This document shows positions 37,423 through 46,352 of a stretch of DNA of 64,000 nt, in pieces. This stretch comes from Paraburkholderia ferrariae NBRC 106233 (GTDB lineage: Bacteria; Pseudomonadota; Gammaproteobacteria; Burkholderiales; Burkholderiaceae). Under the pieces are notes generated by a model. The model had not been told where the DNA came from. It did not search any database and saw only the letters and a list, made by a program, of their open reading frames with translations. Numbering within the stretch: the first letter of the stretch is position 1; each line of letters starts with the position of its first letter. The stretch is taken from positions 1 to 64,000 of the forward strand of contig NZ_BAYB01000023.1 of NCBI RefSeq assembly GCF_000685035.1, read 5' to 3'. The translations under genes were made by a program, and so were the position numbers.

Positions 37423-37431
37423 TTATCCACA
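37423..37431 (+). promoter_or_regulatory. DnaA box 2 upstream of priA
   Basis: ttatccaca is the strongest form of the DnaA box and has the same orientation as box 1, 190 bases away. It lies 84 bases before the chosen priA start, a position suited to transcriptional control. Confidence 0.65.
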
Positions 37432-37514
37432 GGCGCGCGGCTGGGGGCACGATTGTTCTGCGGAATCCAAAACTTAGCGCCGAATGTGAAGTATTACTTT
37501 AAGTGCGGCCCAGT

Positions 37515-39812
37515 ATGCGTTGGCGCACAGACAGCGCCTGGGAGAAACCCGTGAGCGCGGGGTTCGTGCGCGTGGCGCTCGATCATCCGCTGTCGGCGCT
37601 TTACGACTACCGCTATCCCGCGGATGCCCCCGCGCCGCAGCCGGGCATGCTCGTGCGCGTGCCGTTCGGCCGGCGCGACGTGGTTGGGCTCGTTTGCGAA
37701 GTGAGCGCCCACAGCGAGGTCCCGGCCGACAAGCTGCGCGACGTCGGCGCCGTGTGCGCGGCCTGCCCCCCGCTTTGTGCCGAATGGCTCGCGCTCGCGG
37801 AGTTCGCCGCGGACTACTATCAGCGCGGTCTGGGTGAAGTCGCGCTGCCCGCCTTGCCGCAGGCGCTGCGCGACCCGTCGCGCTGGGGGCGCCTGCTCGC
37901 GCCCGAGGAGCGCTATCGACTCTTGCCGGCAGGCCGCGAGGCGCTGCCCGACGCGTTGCCCGCCCGCGCCCAGGCGCTGCGGCGCCTGGCGCAAGCGCTG
38001 GCCGAGCGGGGCGAACTCGATGTGGCCGATGCCCGGGCGCTGCACCCGAAGGCGCTGCCGACCCTGGAAAGCTGGCGCGACGCGGGCTGGGTGGCGTACG
38101 AGCGCGTGGAGTTCGGCGCGCGGGCCGCACAGGATGCCGCGCGCGAGACGGCAATCCTTGCGGATGCGCCGATCCCGACGCTCAGCGACGAGCAGGCCGA
38201 AGCGGTGGAAGCGATCGTCGCCGCCCGCGGTTTCGCCCCGTTCCTGCTGCACGGCGTGACGGGCAGCGGCAAGACCGAGGTCTATCTGCGCTCGCTTGCC
38301 GCGCTGCTCGCGCGCGAGCCCGATGCCCAGGCGCTCGTGCTCGTCCCCGAAATCAATCTCACGCCGCAGTTCGAGGCCGCGTTTCGTACGCGCTTCGCCG
38401 CGACCCTCGCCGACAACGCCATCGTCACGCTGCACAGCGGCCTTGCCGAGGGCGAGCGCGCGCGCAACTGGCTCGCCGCGCACACGGGCCGCGCGCGCAT
38501 CGTGCTCGGCACGCGGCTCGCGGTGCTCGCTTCGCTGCCGCGCCTCGCCATGATCGTGGTGGACGAGGAGCACGACCCGGCCTACAAACAGCAGGAAGGC
38601 TTGCGCTATTCGGCGCGCGATCTGGCCGTGTGGCGCGCGAAGCAACTGGATATCCCGGTGGTGCTCGGCTCGGCGACGCCGTCGCTCGAAAGCTGGTGGC
38701 AGGCGGAGCAGGGCCGCTACACGCGCCTCACGCTCTCGCGGCGCGCGGTCGCGGACGCCGTGCTGCCCGCCGTGCGTCTCGTCGATCTCGAAGAGGAGCG
38801 GCGGCGCGGCCGGGCGTCGTTCGAAGGTCTTTCGGGACCGCTCGTCGCGGCCATGAAGGCGCGGCTCGAACGCGGCGAGCAGAGCCTCGTGTTCCTGAAC
38901 CGGCGCGGCTATGCGCCCGTGCTCTCGTGCGACGCCTGCGGCTGGGTGGCGGGCTGTCCGCGCTGCAGCGCCTACGTGGTCCTGCACAAGCCCGAGCGCG
39001 CGCTGCGCTGCCATCACTGCGGCTGGGAATCGCGCATTCCGCGCTCGTGTCCCGATTGCGGCAACGTCGATATCGCGCCGATGGGGCGCGGCACGCAACG
39101 CATCGAGGAAGCGCTCGCGAGCGCGGTGCCGGGCGCGCGCGTGCTGCGCATCGACGCCGACAGCACGCGCCGCAAGGGCAGCGCCCAGGCGCTCTTCTCG
39201 GATGTGCACGCCGGCGATGTCGATATCCTCGTCGGCACGCAGATGATCGCGAAGGGGCACGACTTTCAGCGCGTCTCGCTGGTGGGCGTGCTCAATGCCG
39301 ACAACGCGCTCTTTTCCCACGACTTCCGCGCGAGCGAGCGCCTCTTCGCGCAGCTCATGCAGGTGAGCGGCCGCGCGGGCCGCGGCGGGCTGCCCGGCGA
39401 GGTCCTGGTGCAGACGCGCTACCCGCGCCACGCGCTCTATCACGCGCTGGCGCGCCACGACTACGTGGGCTTCGCGAACGCGCAGCTTGCCGAGCGGCGC
39501 GACGCGCATCTGCCGCCGTTCGTCTATCAGGCGCTGCTGCGCGCCGAAGGGCGCACCCTGGAAGCGGCGCTGGCATTTCTCGGCGAAGCCGCTGCCGCAT
39601 TGGCCGGAATTCCCGCTGCCGGGCGGGTCACCGTCTACGACGCGGTGCCCTTGACGATCGTGAAGGTCATGAACGTTCACCGCGCGCAACTGCTGATCGA
39701 AAGCCAGTCGCGCGCCGCACTCCAGGCCACGCTGCGCGCGTGGCAGCCCGTGCTGCGATCGCTGCGCGGCGTACTGCGCTGGAACCTCGAAGTCGATCCC
39801 CTCGACATCTAG
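37515..39812 (+). CDS. priA: Primosomal replication-restart helicase PriA
   Basis: This protein of about 765 residues reloads the replisome at stalled forks. The N-terminal 3'-DNA-binding domain contains the SALYDYRYP region. The helicase core has Walker A LLHGVTGSGKTEVYLRSL, the DEEHD box in MIVVDEEHDPAYKQQEG and motif VLGSATPSLESWW. The zinc-binding insert has eight cysteines (CDACGWVAGCPRC, then CHHCGW and SCPDCG). Motif VI is QVSGRAGRGGLPGEVLVQT. Starts at GTG 37503 and GTG 37551 are also possible; ATG 37515 is a compromise. Confidence 0.95.
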   Translation: MRWRTDSAWEKPVSAGFVRVALDHPLSALYDYRYPADAPAPQPGMLVRVPFGRRDVVGLVCEVSAHSEVPADKLRDVGAVCAACPPLCAEWLALAEFAADYYQRGLGEVALPALPQALRDPSRWGRLLAPEERYRLLPAGREALPDALPARAQALRRLAQALAERGELDVADARALHPKALPTLESWRDAGWVAYERVEFGARAAQDAARETAILADAPIPTLSDEQAEAVEAIVAARGFAPFLLHGVTGSGKTEVYLRSLAALLAREPDAQALVLVPEINLTPQFEAAFRTRFAATLADNAIVTLHSGLAEGERARNWLAAHTGRARIVLGTRLAVLASLPRLAMIVVDEEHDPAYKQQEGLRYSARDLAVWRAKQLDIPVVLGSATPSLESWWQAEQGRYTRLTLSRRAVADAVLPAVRLVDLEEERRRGRASFEGLSGPLVAAMKARLERGEQSLVFLNRRGYAPVLSCDACGWVAGCPRCSAYVVLHKPERALRCHHCGWESRIPRSCPDCGNVDIAPMGRGTQRIEEALASAVPGARVLRIDADSTRRKGSAQALFSDVHAGDVDILVGTQMIAKGHDFQRVSLVGVLNADNALFSHDFRASERLFAQLMQVSGRAGRGGLPGEVLVQTRYPRHALYHALARHDYVGFANAQLAERRDAHLPPFVYQALLRAEGRTLEAALAFLGEAAAALAGIPAAGRVTVYDAVPLTIVKVMNVHRAQLLIESQSRAALQATLRAWQPVLRSLRGVLRWNLEVDPLDI

Positions 39813-39997
39813 CGGCCGGGCGGACCCTTTGGCGCGGCCCGCTCCCTCACTTTCCTTCATATCCATAGAGCGAAAGATCGTTTCGTTTTCCGAATCGACC
39901 CGCCTATATTTCGCGTAATCGGCACGGTTTTAACAACAATTCCGCTCGATACCGACGCGCCGTGCCGGGGCATCTCTACCACCAGGGGCATGACGCA

Positions 39998-41443
39998 ATG
40001 AGCGATACCAACCACACCCTGCCGGCAGGCCACGCGCCGGCGCAACCCTCGCAGACCGCAGCGCAGACCGCCACATCGCGCGGCGGCGGACTCTTTTCCA
40101 CCGAAGACTGGTGGGCCGTGTGGATCGGCCTGTTCGTCATCGTCGTCGCGTGGGCGCTTTTTGCGAGCGGCAGCAGCATCAAGTGGCTCGCCGTCGCGCC
40201 GGCGAAATGGTCCGATATCGGCCAGGCCGGCGCCGACCTCGTGCGCCATCTGCCGAACTACGCCGCGCTCTTCATCGCCTTCGCCGTGCTGTTCGGCGTG
40301 AGCCTCGCGGCGCTCAAGCAGCGCCTCGCGCACTTCCTGCCCGCGTTCCTGATCCTCTTCGTCGCGGCCACGCTCATCTTCATCGTGGGCGCATGGACGA
40401 GCGCCTCGCGCCTGAACCTGGAGCCGCCGCTCGTTGCGCTCGCGCTCGGCCTCGTGATCTCGAATGCGTTCACGCTGCCCGAGTGGTTCCAGGCGGGCCT
40501 GCGCGTGGAGTTCTACATCAAGGTGGGTATCGTGCTGCTCGGTGCGACGCTGCCGTTCACGCTGCTCGTCTGGGCGGGCCCGGTGGCGGTGGGCCAGGCC
40601 TCCATCGTCTCGCTCGTCACGTTCTTCGTGATCTTTCTCGCGGGCCGCGCGCTCGGACTCGACAAGCGCTTTGCCGCCGTGCTCGGCGTGGGCGGGGCGG
40701 TGTGCGGCGTTTCGGCGGCCATCGCCATCGCCGGGGCCGTGCGGGCGAAGCGCGAGCAGGCTTCGGTGGCGATCACGCTCGTCGTGCTGTGGGCCATCGT
40801 GATGATTTTCGTGCTGCCGTTCGCCTCGCGCTCGCTCGGCCTTTCGACCGCCGTGGCGGGGGCGTGGATCGGCACCTCGGAGTTCGCCGACGCCGCCGGC
40901 ATCGCCGCGGCTCAAGCCTATGGCGACTTCGCGAAGCACGCCGCCGGTGCGATTGCGGGCGCGCCTGAAGCCGCGGTGCAGGCGTTCACGCTGATGAAGG
41001 TGGTGGGGCGCGACATCTGGATCGGCATCTGGGCTTTCCTGCTCGCGCTCGTTGCCACCACGCGCTGGGAAACCGATGAGAGCGGCGTGAAGGCGAAGGC
41101 CGATGCCCGCGAAATCTGGGCGCGCTTTCCGAAGTTCGTGATCGGCTTCGTGGTGGCCTCGGCGCTCGTCACGTGGATTGCGAGCCACTATTCGCTCGTC
41201 GACTACCGCAAGGTGGTCACGCCCGAATTCGTCGCGCCGATCACGGCGCTACGCACGTGGGCCTTCACGTTCTGCTTCCTGAGCATCGGCCTCACCACGC
41301 GGCTGCGCGCGCTTTCCGCCACCGGCACGAAGCCGTTTCTCGCCTTCACGGCGGGCGTGGCGGTGAACATCGCGCTGGGCTATGCGCTCTCGGCGCATCT
41401 GTTCGCACCGTACTGGAACAGCCTCGGGCTGGCCGTGCGATGA
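39998..41443 (+). CDS. YeiH/UPF0324-type putative sulfate exporter
   Basis: This 481-residue membrane protein has about eleven hydrophobic segments. It belongs to the YeiH family by segments such as FYIKVGIVLLGATLPFTLLV, GVGGAVCGVSAAIAIAGAVR, WIGTSEFADAAGIAAAQAYG and AFTFCFLSIGLTTRLRAL. It is longer than E. coli YeiH (about 350 residues), with a polar N-terminal tail and an added helical region. Members are proposed to export sulfate or sulfonate breakdown products; the substrate is unproven. The start MSDTNHTLPAG follows AGGGGC, with a GTG option 12 codons earlier. The stop overlaps the next gene by four bases. Confidence 0.85.
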   Translation: MSDTNHTLPAGHAPAQPSQTAAQTATSRGGGLFSTEDWWAVWIGLFVIVVAWALFASGSSIKWLAVAPAKWSDIGQAGADLVRHLPNYAALFIAFAVLFGVSLAALKQRLAHFLPAFLILFVAATLIFIVGAWTSASRLNLEPPLVALALGLVISNAFTLPEWFQAGLRVEFYIKVGIVLLGATLPFTLLVWAGPVAVGQASIVSLVTFFVIFLAGRALGLDKRFAAVLGVGGAVCGVSAAIAIAGAVRAKREQASVAITLVVLWAIVMIFVLPFASRSLGLSTAVAGAWIGTSEFADAAGIAAAQAYGDFAKHAAGAIAGAPEAAVQAFTLMKVVGRDIWIGIWAFLLALVATTRWETDESGVKAKADAREIWARFPKFVIGFVVASALVTWIASHYSLVDYRKVVTPEFVAPITALRTWAFTFCFLSIGLTTRLRALSATGTKPFLAFTAGVAVNIALGYALSAHLFAPYWNSLGLAVR

Positions 41444-41733
41444 GCAAGGTGGCGCGGCGCGCGGCGCTCTTGCTCGAGGCCGCCGATCTGGATGCGACGG
41501 GAGGCATGCGCGAGACGACGGGCGCGGCCGCCGTGGCGCTGCCTGTCGTGCCTGGGTGCGCCCGCTGCGCCCATCGCGAGGACGACCGGCACGTGCTGGA
41601 GCAGCGCGTGCCCGGCTTGATCGTGTTCAGCTCGGGATTCGGTGCGAGCGTGGCCGCCAGCCGTCTGTGCGTGCTGCACGACCGGCTGGTCTCGCCGGGC
41701 GACTATTGCGGGCAATTCGTTGCGCGCGCTTGA
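41440..41733 (+). CDS. Small cysteine-rich protein coupled to the YeiH-type transporter
   Basis: This 97-residue soluble protein begins inside the YeiH-type stop codon (ATGA), so it is translationally coupled. It has a CxxC (Cys40, Cys43), then Cys77-x2-His80 and Cys90, a pattern able to bind a metal or form disulfides. The C-terminal half GLIVFSSGFGASVAASRLCV is followed by LHDRLVSPGDYCGQF. I do not recognise a named domain. Coupling to the transporter suggests a shared role. Confidence 0.7.
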   Translation: MSKVARRAALLLEAADLDATGGMRETTGAAAVALPVVPGCARCAHREDDRHVLEQRVPGLIVFSSGFGASVAASRLCVLHDRLVSPGDYCGQFVARA

Positions 41734-41834
41734 ACTGGGCGAGCGCCTTTGAGTCCGCCTGGCGTGGCTTGAGAGGTCCGCTCAAGCTTCCTGAGCCGCA
41801 GCGCTCCGGCCTTTCCATGCCGGCCACGTCACGT

Positions 41835-41972
41835 CTACCGCGCCGTATCGGCCCTTTCGGCGTCGCCCACTTTCACCCGCCGCATGGCCGGCGCCGTCGC
41901 GCCGCGCATGAACAGGACGGCACACAGCGCGCACATGCTCCAGATCCCCGCCACCACCAAGACTTTTTCCAT
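41835..41972 (-). CDS. Possible 45-residue membrane protein
   Basis: A minus-strand frame starts at an ATG with GGTGGGGTC upstream. It encodes MEKVLVVAGIWSMCALCAVL, a single strong membrane segment with two Cys residues. A basic turn (FMRGATAPAMRRVKVG) and a short polar tail (DAERADTAR) follow. Length and composition resemble other small inner-membrane proteins of proteobacteria. It is divergent from putA and convergent with the YeiH-coupled gene. The function is unknown. Confidence 0.5.
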   Translation of the reverse strand: MEKVLVVAGIWSMCALCAVLFMRGATAPAMRRVKVGDAERADTAR

Positions 41973-42155
41973 TTCAAGACCCCACCGCTTGTAATGACTG
42001 CTTTCCCCGTAGTTACGCTATGTATAACGGCGCGGCGGCGGTTTCGATAAGGGTTGTCAAAAAAAGTTTGGGCCAGGGAAAATACTGAGCGCAACCGGCC
42101 ACGCCCGGCTGGCGCGGATCTGGCGCAAACCCAGGCGCCACAAGGGCTTCAGGTT

Positions 42156-42191
42156 GGTGCAACCATGCTAAAAGGATGGTTGCACCTTTTT
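42156..42191 (+). terminator. Terminator or attenuator in the putA leader
   Basis: A perfect 11-base-pair stem (ggtgcaaccat / atggttgcacc) with a 9-base loop is followed by five T residues. It ends 70 bases before putA on the same strand. It could end an sRNA from the upstream intergenic region or control read-through into putA. Confidence 0.75.
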
Positions 42192-42261
42192 AATTGGAGG
42201 GTTACGATTCGCCAACTTTTTGTCTTTGGCCGGTGCGGGTCAGCCGGCATACGAAGGAACC

Positions 42262-45200
42262 ATGGCTAGCACCACCCTCGGCGTCAAGGTTGACGACCTC
42301 CTCCGCTCGCGGCTGAAAGACGCCGCCACGCGCCTCGAGCGCACACCGCACTGGCTCATCAAGCAGGCCATCTTCGCCTATCTGGAGAGGATCGAACATG
42401 GCCAGTTGCCCGCCGAACTGTCGGGCCACGCCGGTGCTACCGATCTGGCCGACGGCGCCACCGTCGATGCCGAGGACGAAGCCTCGTCGCACCCCTTCCT
42501 CGAATTTGCGCAAAACGTGCAACCGCAGTCGGTCTTGCGCGCCGCCATCACGGCCGCGTACCGCCGCCCCGAGCCGGAGTGCGTGCCGTTCCTGATCGGC
42601 GAGGCGCGCCTGCCCGCGAACCTCACCGGCGACGTGACGAAGCTCGCCACGCGCCTTGTCGAAACGCTGCGCGCGAAGCGCACGGGCGGCGGCGTGGAAG
42701 GGCTGATCCACGAGTTCTCGCTGTCGAGCCAGGAAGGCGTGGCGCTGATGTGCCTCGCCGAAGCGCTGCTGCGCATTCCCGACCGCGCCACGCGCGACGC
42801 GCTCATTCGCGACAAGATCAGCAAGGGCGACTGGAAATCGCACGTGGGCCACGCGCCGTCGCTGTTCGTCAACGCGGCCACCTGGGGTCTCATGATCACG
42901 GGCAAGCTCGTCACGACGAACAGCGAGACGGGTCTTTCCTCGGCGCTCACGCGCATGATCGGCAAGGGCGGCGAGCCGCTGATCCGCAAGGGCGTGGACA
43001 TGGCCATGCGCCTGATGGGCGAGCAGTTCGTCACGGGCGAGAACATTTCCGAGGCGCTCGCGAACAGCCGCAAGTTCGAAGCGCGCGGCTTCCGCTACTC
43101 GTACGACATGCTCGGCGAAGCGGCCACGACCGAAGCCGATGCGCAGCGCTACTACGCCGCGTATGAACAGGCGATCCACGCGATCGGCAAGGCCGCGGGC
43201 GGCCGCGGCATCTACGAAGGCCCGGGCATCTCGATCAAGCTCTCGGCGCTGCATGCGCGCTATTCGCGCGCGCAGCAGGAACGCACGATGAGCGAACTGC
43301 TGCCGCGCGTGCGTGCGCTCGCGGTCCTCGCGCGCCGCTACGACATCGGCCTGAACATCGACGCCGAGGAAGCCGACCGCCTCGAAATCTCGCTCGACCT
43401 GCTCGAAGCGCTCTGCTTCGATCCCGAACTGCAGGGCTGGAATGGCATCGGCTTCGTGGTGCAGGCGTACCAGAAGCGCTGCCCGTTCGTGATCGACTAC
43501 ATCGTCGATCTCGCGCGCCGCAGCCGTCACCGCATCATGGTGCGCCTCGTGAAGGGCGCGTACTGGGACACCGAAATCAAGCGCGCCCAGGTGGACGGCC
43601 TCGAAGGCTATCCGGTCTATACGCGCAAGATCTACACCGACGTCTCGTACCTCGCGTGCGCGAAGAAACTGCTGGGCGCGCCCGACGCCGTCTATCCGCA
43701 GTTCGCCACGCACAACGCGTACACGCTCTCGGCGATCTATCACCTCGCGGGCCAGAACTATTACCCCGGCCAGTACGAGTTCCAGTGCCTGCACGGCATG
43801 GGCGAGCCGCTTTACGAAGAAGTCACGGGCCCGCTCTCGGCCGGCAAGCTCAATCGTCCGTGCCGCGTTTATGCGCCGGTCGGTACGCACGAAACGCTGC
43901 TCGCGTACCTCGTGCGCCGCCTGCTGGAAAACGGGGCGAACACCTCGTTCGTGAACCGCATCGCCGACGAAAGCATTCCGGTGAGCGAACTGGTCACGAA
44001 TCCCGTGGACGATGCCGCGAAGGTCGTGCCGCCGGGCGCCCCCCACACGAAGATTCCGCTGCCGCGCGATCTGTACGGCAGCGAGCGTCTGAACTCGATG
44101 GGTCTCGACCTCTCGAACGAGCATCGCCTCGCGTCGCTCTCCTCGGCGCTGCTCGCGAGCGCGCATCACCACTGGCGCGCCGCGCCGATGCTCGAAGACA
44201 ACGAGATCGCCGTGGGCGAGGCGCGCGAAGTGCGCAACCCTTCCGATCACCGCGACCTCGTGGGCACCGTGGTCGAAGCGAGCGCGCAACACGTGAGCGC
44301 CGCGCTCGCGCACGCCGTGGCCGCCGCGCCGATCTGGCAGGCCACGCCCGTGGAAGCGCGCGCCGACTGTCTCGCGCGCGCCGCCGATCTGCTCGAAGCG
44401 CAGATGCATACGCTCATGGGCCTGATCGTGCGCGAAGCGGGCAAGTCGCTGCCGAACGCCGTGGCGGAGATTCGCGAAGCCGTCGATTTCCTGCGCTACT
44501 ACTCCACGCAGATCCGCGACGAGTTCTCGAACGACACGCACCGGCCGCTCGGCCCCGTGGTCTGCATCAGCCCGTGGAACTTCCCGCTCGCGATCTTCAT
44601 GGGCCAGGTGGCCGCGGCGCTGGCCGCCGGCAACACCGTGCTCGCGAAGCCCGCGGAGCAGACGCCGCTGATCGCCGCCCAGGCCGTGCGCATCCTGCGC
44701 GAAGCCGGCGTGCCGGCCGGCGCCGTGCAACTGCTGCCGGGCGACGGCGAGACCGTGGGCGCGGCGCTCGTCGGCGACACGCGCACGCGCGCCGTGATGT
44801 TCACGGGCTCGACCGAAGTCGCGCGTCTCATCAACAAGAAGCTCGCGGAGCGCCTCGACTCCGAAGGCCGCCCGATTCCGCTGATCGCCGAAACCGGCGG
44901 CCAGAACGCGATGATCGTCGATTCGTCGGCGCTCGCGGAGCAGGTGGTGGCCGACGTGCTGCAGAGCGCGTTCGACTCGGCCGGCCAGCGCTGCTCGGCG
45001 CTGCGCGTGCTGTGCCTGCAGGACGACGTGGCGGAGCGCACGCTCGAAATGCTCACCGGTGCGATGAAGGAACTGTCGATTGGCAATCCTGATCGTCTTT
45101 CGACCGACGTGGGCCCCGTGATCGACGTGGAAGCGAAGCGCGGTATCGACACGCACGTGGCGGCGATGCGCGAGAAGGGCCGCAAGGTCACGCAACTGCC

Positions 45201-46254
45201 GCTGCCCGAGGGCTGTGCCGCAGGCACCTTCGTGCCGCCCACGCTCATCGAGGTCGAAAGCCTCGACGAACTGAAGCGCGAGGTGTTCGGCCCCGTGCTG
45301 CACGTGATCCGCTATCGCCGCAGCCAGCTCGACCGCCTGCTCGAACAGATCCGCGGCACGGGCTACGGCCTCACGCTCGGCATCCATACGCGTATCGACG
45401 AGACCATCGCGCATGTGATCGGCCGCGCGCACGTGGGCAACATCTACGTGAACCGCAACGTGATCGGCGCCGTGGTGGGCGTGCAGCCGTTCGGCGGCGA
45501 AGGCCTTTCGGGCACCGGTCCGAAGGCCGGCGGCGCGCTCTATCTCTCGCGTCTGCTCGCTACGCGTCCTGCCGGTTTGCCGAAGTCGCTTACGGCGGCG
45601 CTGGTGGTGGATGTGCCGCAAGGCGGTGCCAATGGTTCGAACGGTGCGAATGGAGCAAACGGCGCGGGCGGCGAAGCTGCGGAGCGTCCGCATTCGGCGC
45701 AAGCCGCGCTTGCCGCGCTGCGCGACTGGCTGATCGCCGAGCGCGAACCCGCGCTTGCCGCGCGCTGCGAGGGCTACCTCGAATACGTCCTGGCCGGCGC
45801 GACCGCCGTGCTGCCCGGCCCCACGGGCGAGCGCAACACCTACACGCTTTCGGCGCGCGGCACGGTGCTGTGCGTGCCGTCGACGGCCACGGGCGCACGC
45901 GCTCAACTGGCCGTGGTGCTGGCCACGGGCAACCGCGCGCTCTTCACGGGCGCAGCCGGCGAGGCGCTCGTGCACTCGCTGCCGGCCTCGCTCAAGGCTT
46001 ATGTCGCCGTGCAGAAGGGCGCCGATGCGCAATACGACGCCGTCCTCTTCGAAGGGGACAGCGATGAACTGCTCGCCCTCGTGAAGGAAGTCGCGAAGCG
46101 CCCGGGCCCGATCGTATCGGTGCAGGGCGTGGCGGCCCACGCGCTCGCGAACGGCGACGAAGATTACGCCCTCGAACGTCTCCTCACCGAGCGCTCGGTC
46201 AGCGTGAACACCGCCGCGGCCGGCGGCAACGCAAATCTGATGACGATCGGCTGA
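42262..46254 (+). CDS. putA: Trifunctional proline utilisation protein PutA
   Basis: This 1330-residue protein oxidises proline to glutamate and represses its own gene. Residues 1-45 form a ribbon-helix-helix DNA-binding domain (TTLGVKVDDLLRSRLKDAAT). Residues of about 190-560 are the FAD-dependent proline dehydrogenase barrel (MVRLVKGAYWDTEIKRAQ, FATHNAYTL). Residues of about 640-1130 are the P5C/glutamate-semialdehyde dehydrogenase (ISPWNFPLAIFMGQVAAAL, LIAETGGQNAMIVDSS, catalytic Cys in AGQRCSALRVLC). A C-terminal lid domain follows. A Gly/Asn/Ala low-complexity linker (about residues 1120-1143, GGANGSNGANGANGAGG) separates the last two parts. The start follows GAAGGAACC. Confidence 0.96.
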   Translation: MASTTLGVKVDDLLRSRLKDAATRLERTPHWLIKQAIFAYLERIEHGQLPAELSGHAGATDLADGATVDAEDEASSHPFLEFAQNVQPQSVLRAAITAAYRRPEPECVPFLIGEARLPANLTGDVTKLATRLVETLRAKRTGGGVEGLIHEFSLSSQEGVALMCLAEALLRIPDRATRDALIRDKISKGDWKSHVGHAPSLFVNAATWGLMITGKLVTTNSETGLSSALTRMIGKGGEPLIRKGVDMAMRLMGEQFVTGENISEALANSRKFEARGFRYSYDMLGEAATTEADAQRYYAAYEQAIHAIGKAAGGRGIYEGPGISIKLSALHARYSRAQQERTMSELLPRVRALAVLARRYDIGLNIDAEEADRLEISLDLLEALCFDPELQGWNGIGFVVQAYQKRCPFVIDYIVDLARRSRHRIMVRLVKGAYWDTEIKRAQVDGLEGYPVYTRKIYTDVSYLACAKKLLGAPDAVYPQFATHNAYTLSAIYHLAGQNYYPGQYEFQCLHGMGEPLYEEVTGPLSAGKLNRPCRVYAPVGTHETLLAYLVRRLLENGANTSFVNRIADESIPVSELVTNPVDDAAKVVPPGAPHTKIPLPRDLYGSERLNSMGLDLSNEHRLASLSSALLASAHHHWRAAPMLEDNEIAVGEAREVRNPSDHRDLVGTVVEASAQHVSAALAHAVAAAPIWQATPVEARADCLARAADLLEAQMHTLMGLIVREAGKSLPNAVAEIREAVDFLRYYSTQIRDEFSNDTHRPLGPVVCISPWNFPLAIFMGQVAAALAAGNTVLAKPAEQTPLIAAQAVRILREAGVPAGAVQLLPGDGETVGAALVGDTRTRAVMFTGSTEVARLINKKLAERLDSEGRPIPLIAETGGQNAMIVDSSALAEQVVADVLQSAFDSAGQRCSALRVLCLQDDVAERTLEMLTGAMKELSIGNPDRLSTDVGPVIDVEAKRGIDTHVAAMREKGRKVTQLPLPEGCAAGTFVPPTLIEVESLDELKREVFGPVLHVIRYRRSQLDRLLEQIRGTGYGLTLGIHTRIDETIAHVIGRAHVGNIYVNRNVIGAVVGVQPFGGEGLSGTGPKAGGALYLSRLLATRPAGLPKSLTAALVVDVPQGGANGSNGANGANGAGGEAAERPHSAQAALAALRDWLIAEREPALAARCEGYLEYVLAGATAVLPGPTGERNTYTLSARGTVLCVPSTATGARAQLAVVLATGNRALFTGAAGEALVHSLPASLKAYVAVQKGADAQYDAVLFEGDSDELLALVKEVAKRPGPIVSVQGVAAHALANGDEDYALERLLTERSVSVNTAAAGGNANLMTIG

Positions 46255-46352
46255 GCAGAAGCCATAATTCGTCCGGTCGTCTCAGGACAAAAGGAAGCGG
46301 CAAAGTCCCCGGCCCAAGCCGCTCCATTCATACCTGGTATCAAGGAGAAGCT

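Larger units (their letters stand above)
37122..37514. other. Intergenic region between hemE and priA with DnaA boxes
   Basis: No gene is seen in about 390 bases. The region is AT-richer than its flanks. It contains two perfect DnaA boxes (entered separately) and two TTGACA hexamers (37304 and 37319) that lack good -10 partners. Confidence 0.55.
41734..42261. other. Intergenic region before putA
   Basis: This gap holds a possible minus-strand 45-residue membrane protein (41835-41972), an AT-rich stretch around 41985-42090 (ttgtcaaaaaaagtttggg) that may contain promoters, and a strong hairpin with T-run at 42156-42191. Nothing else is recognised. Confidence 0.5.
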
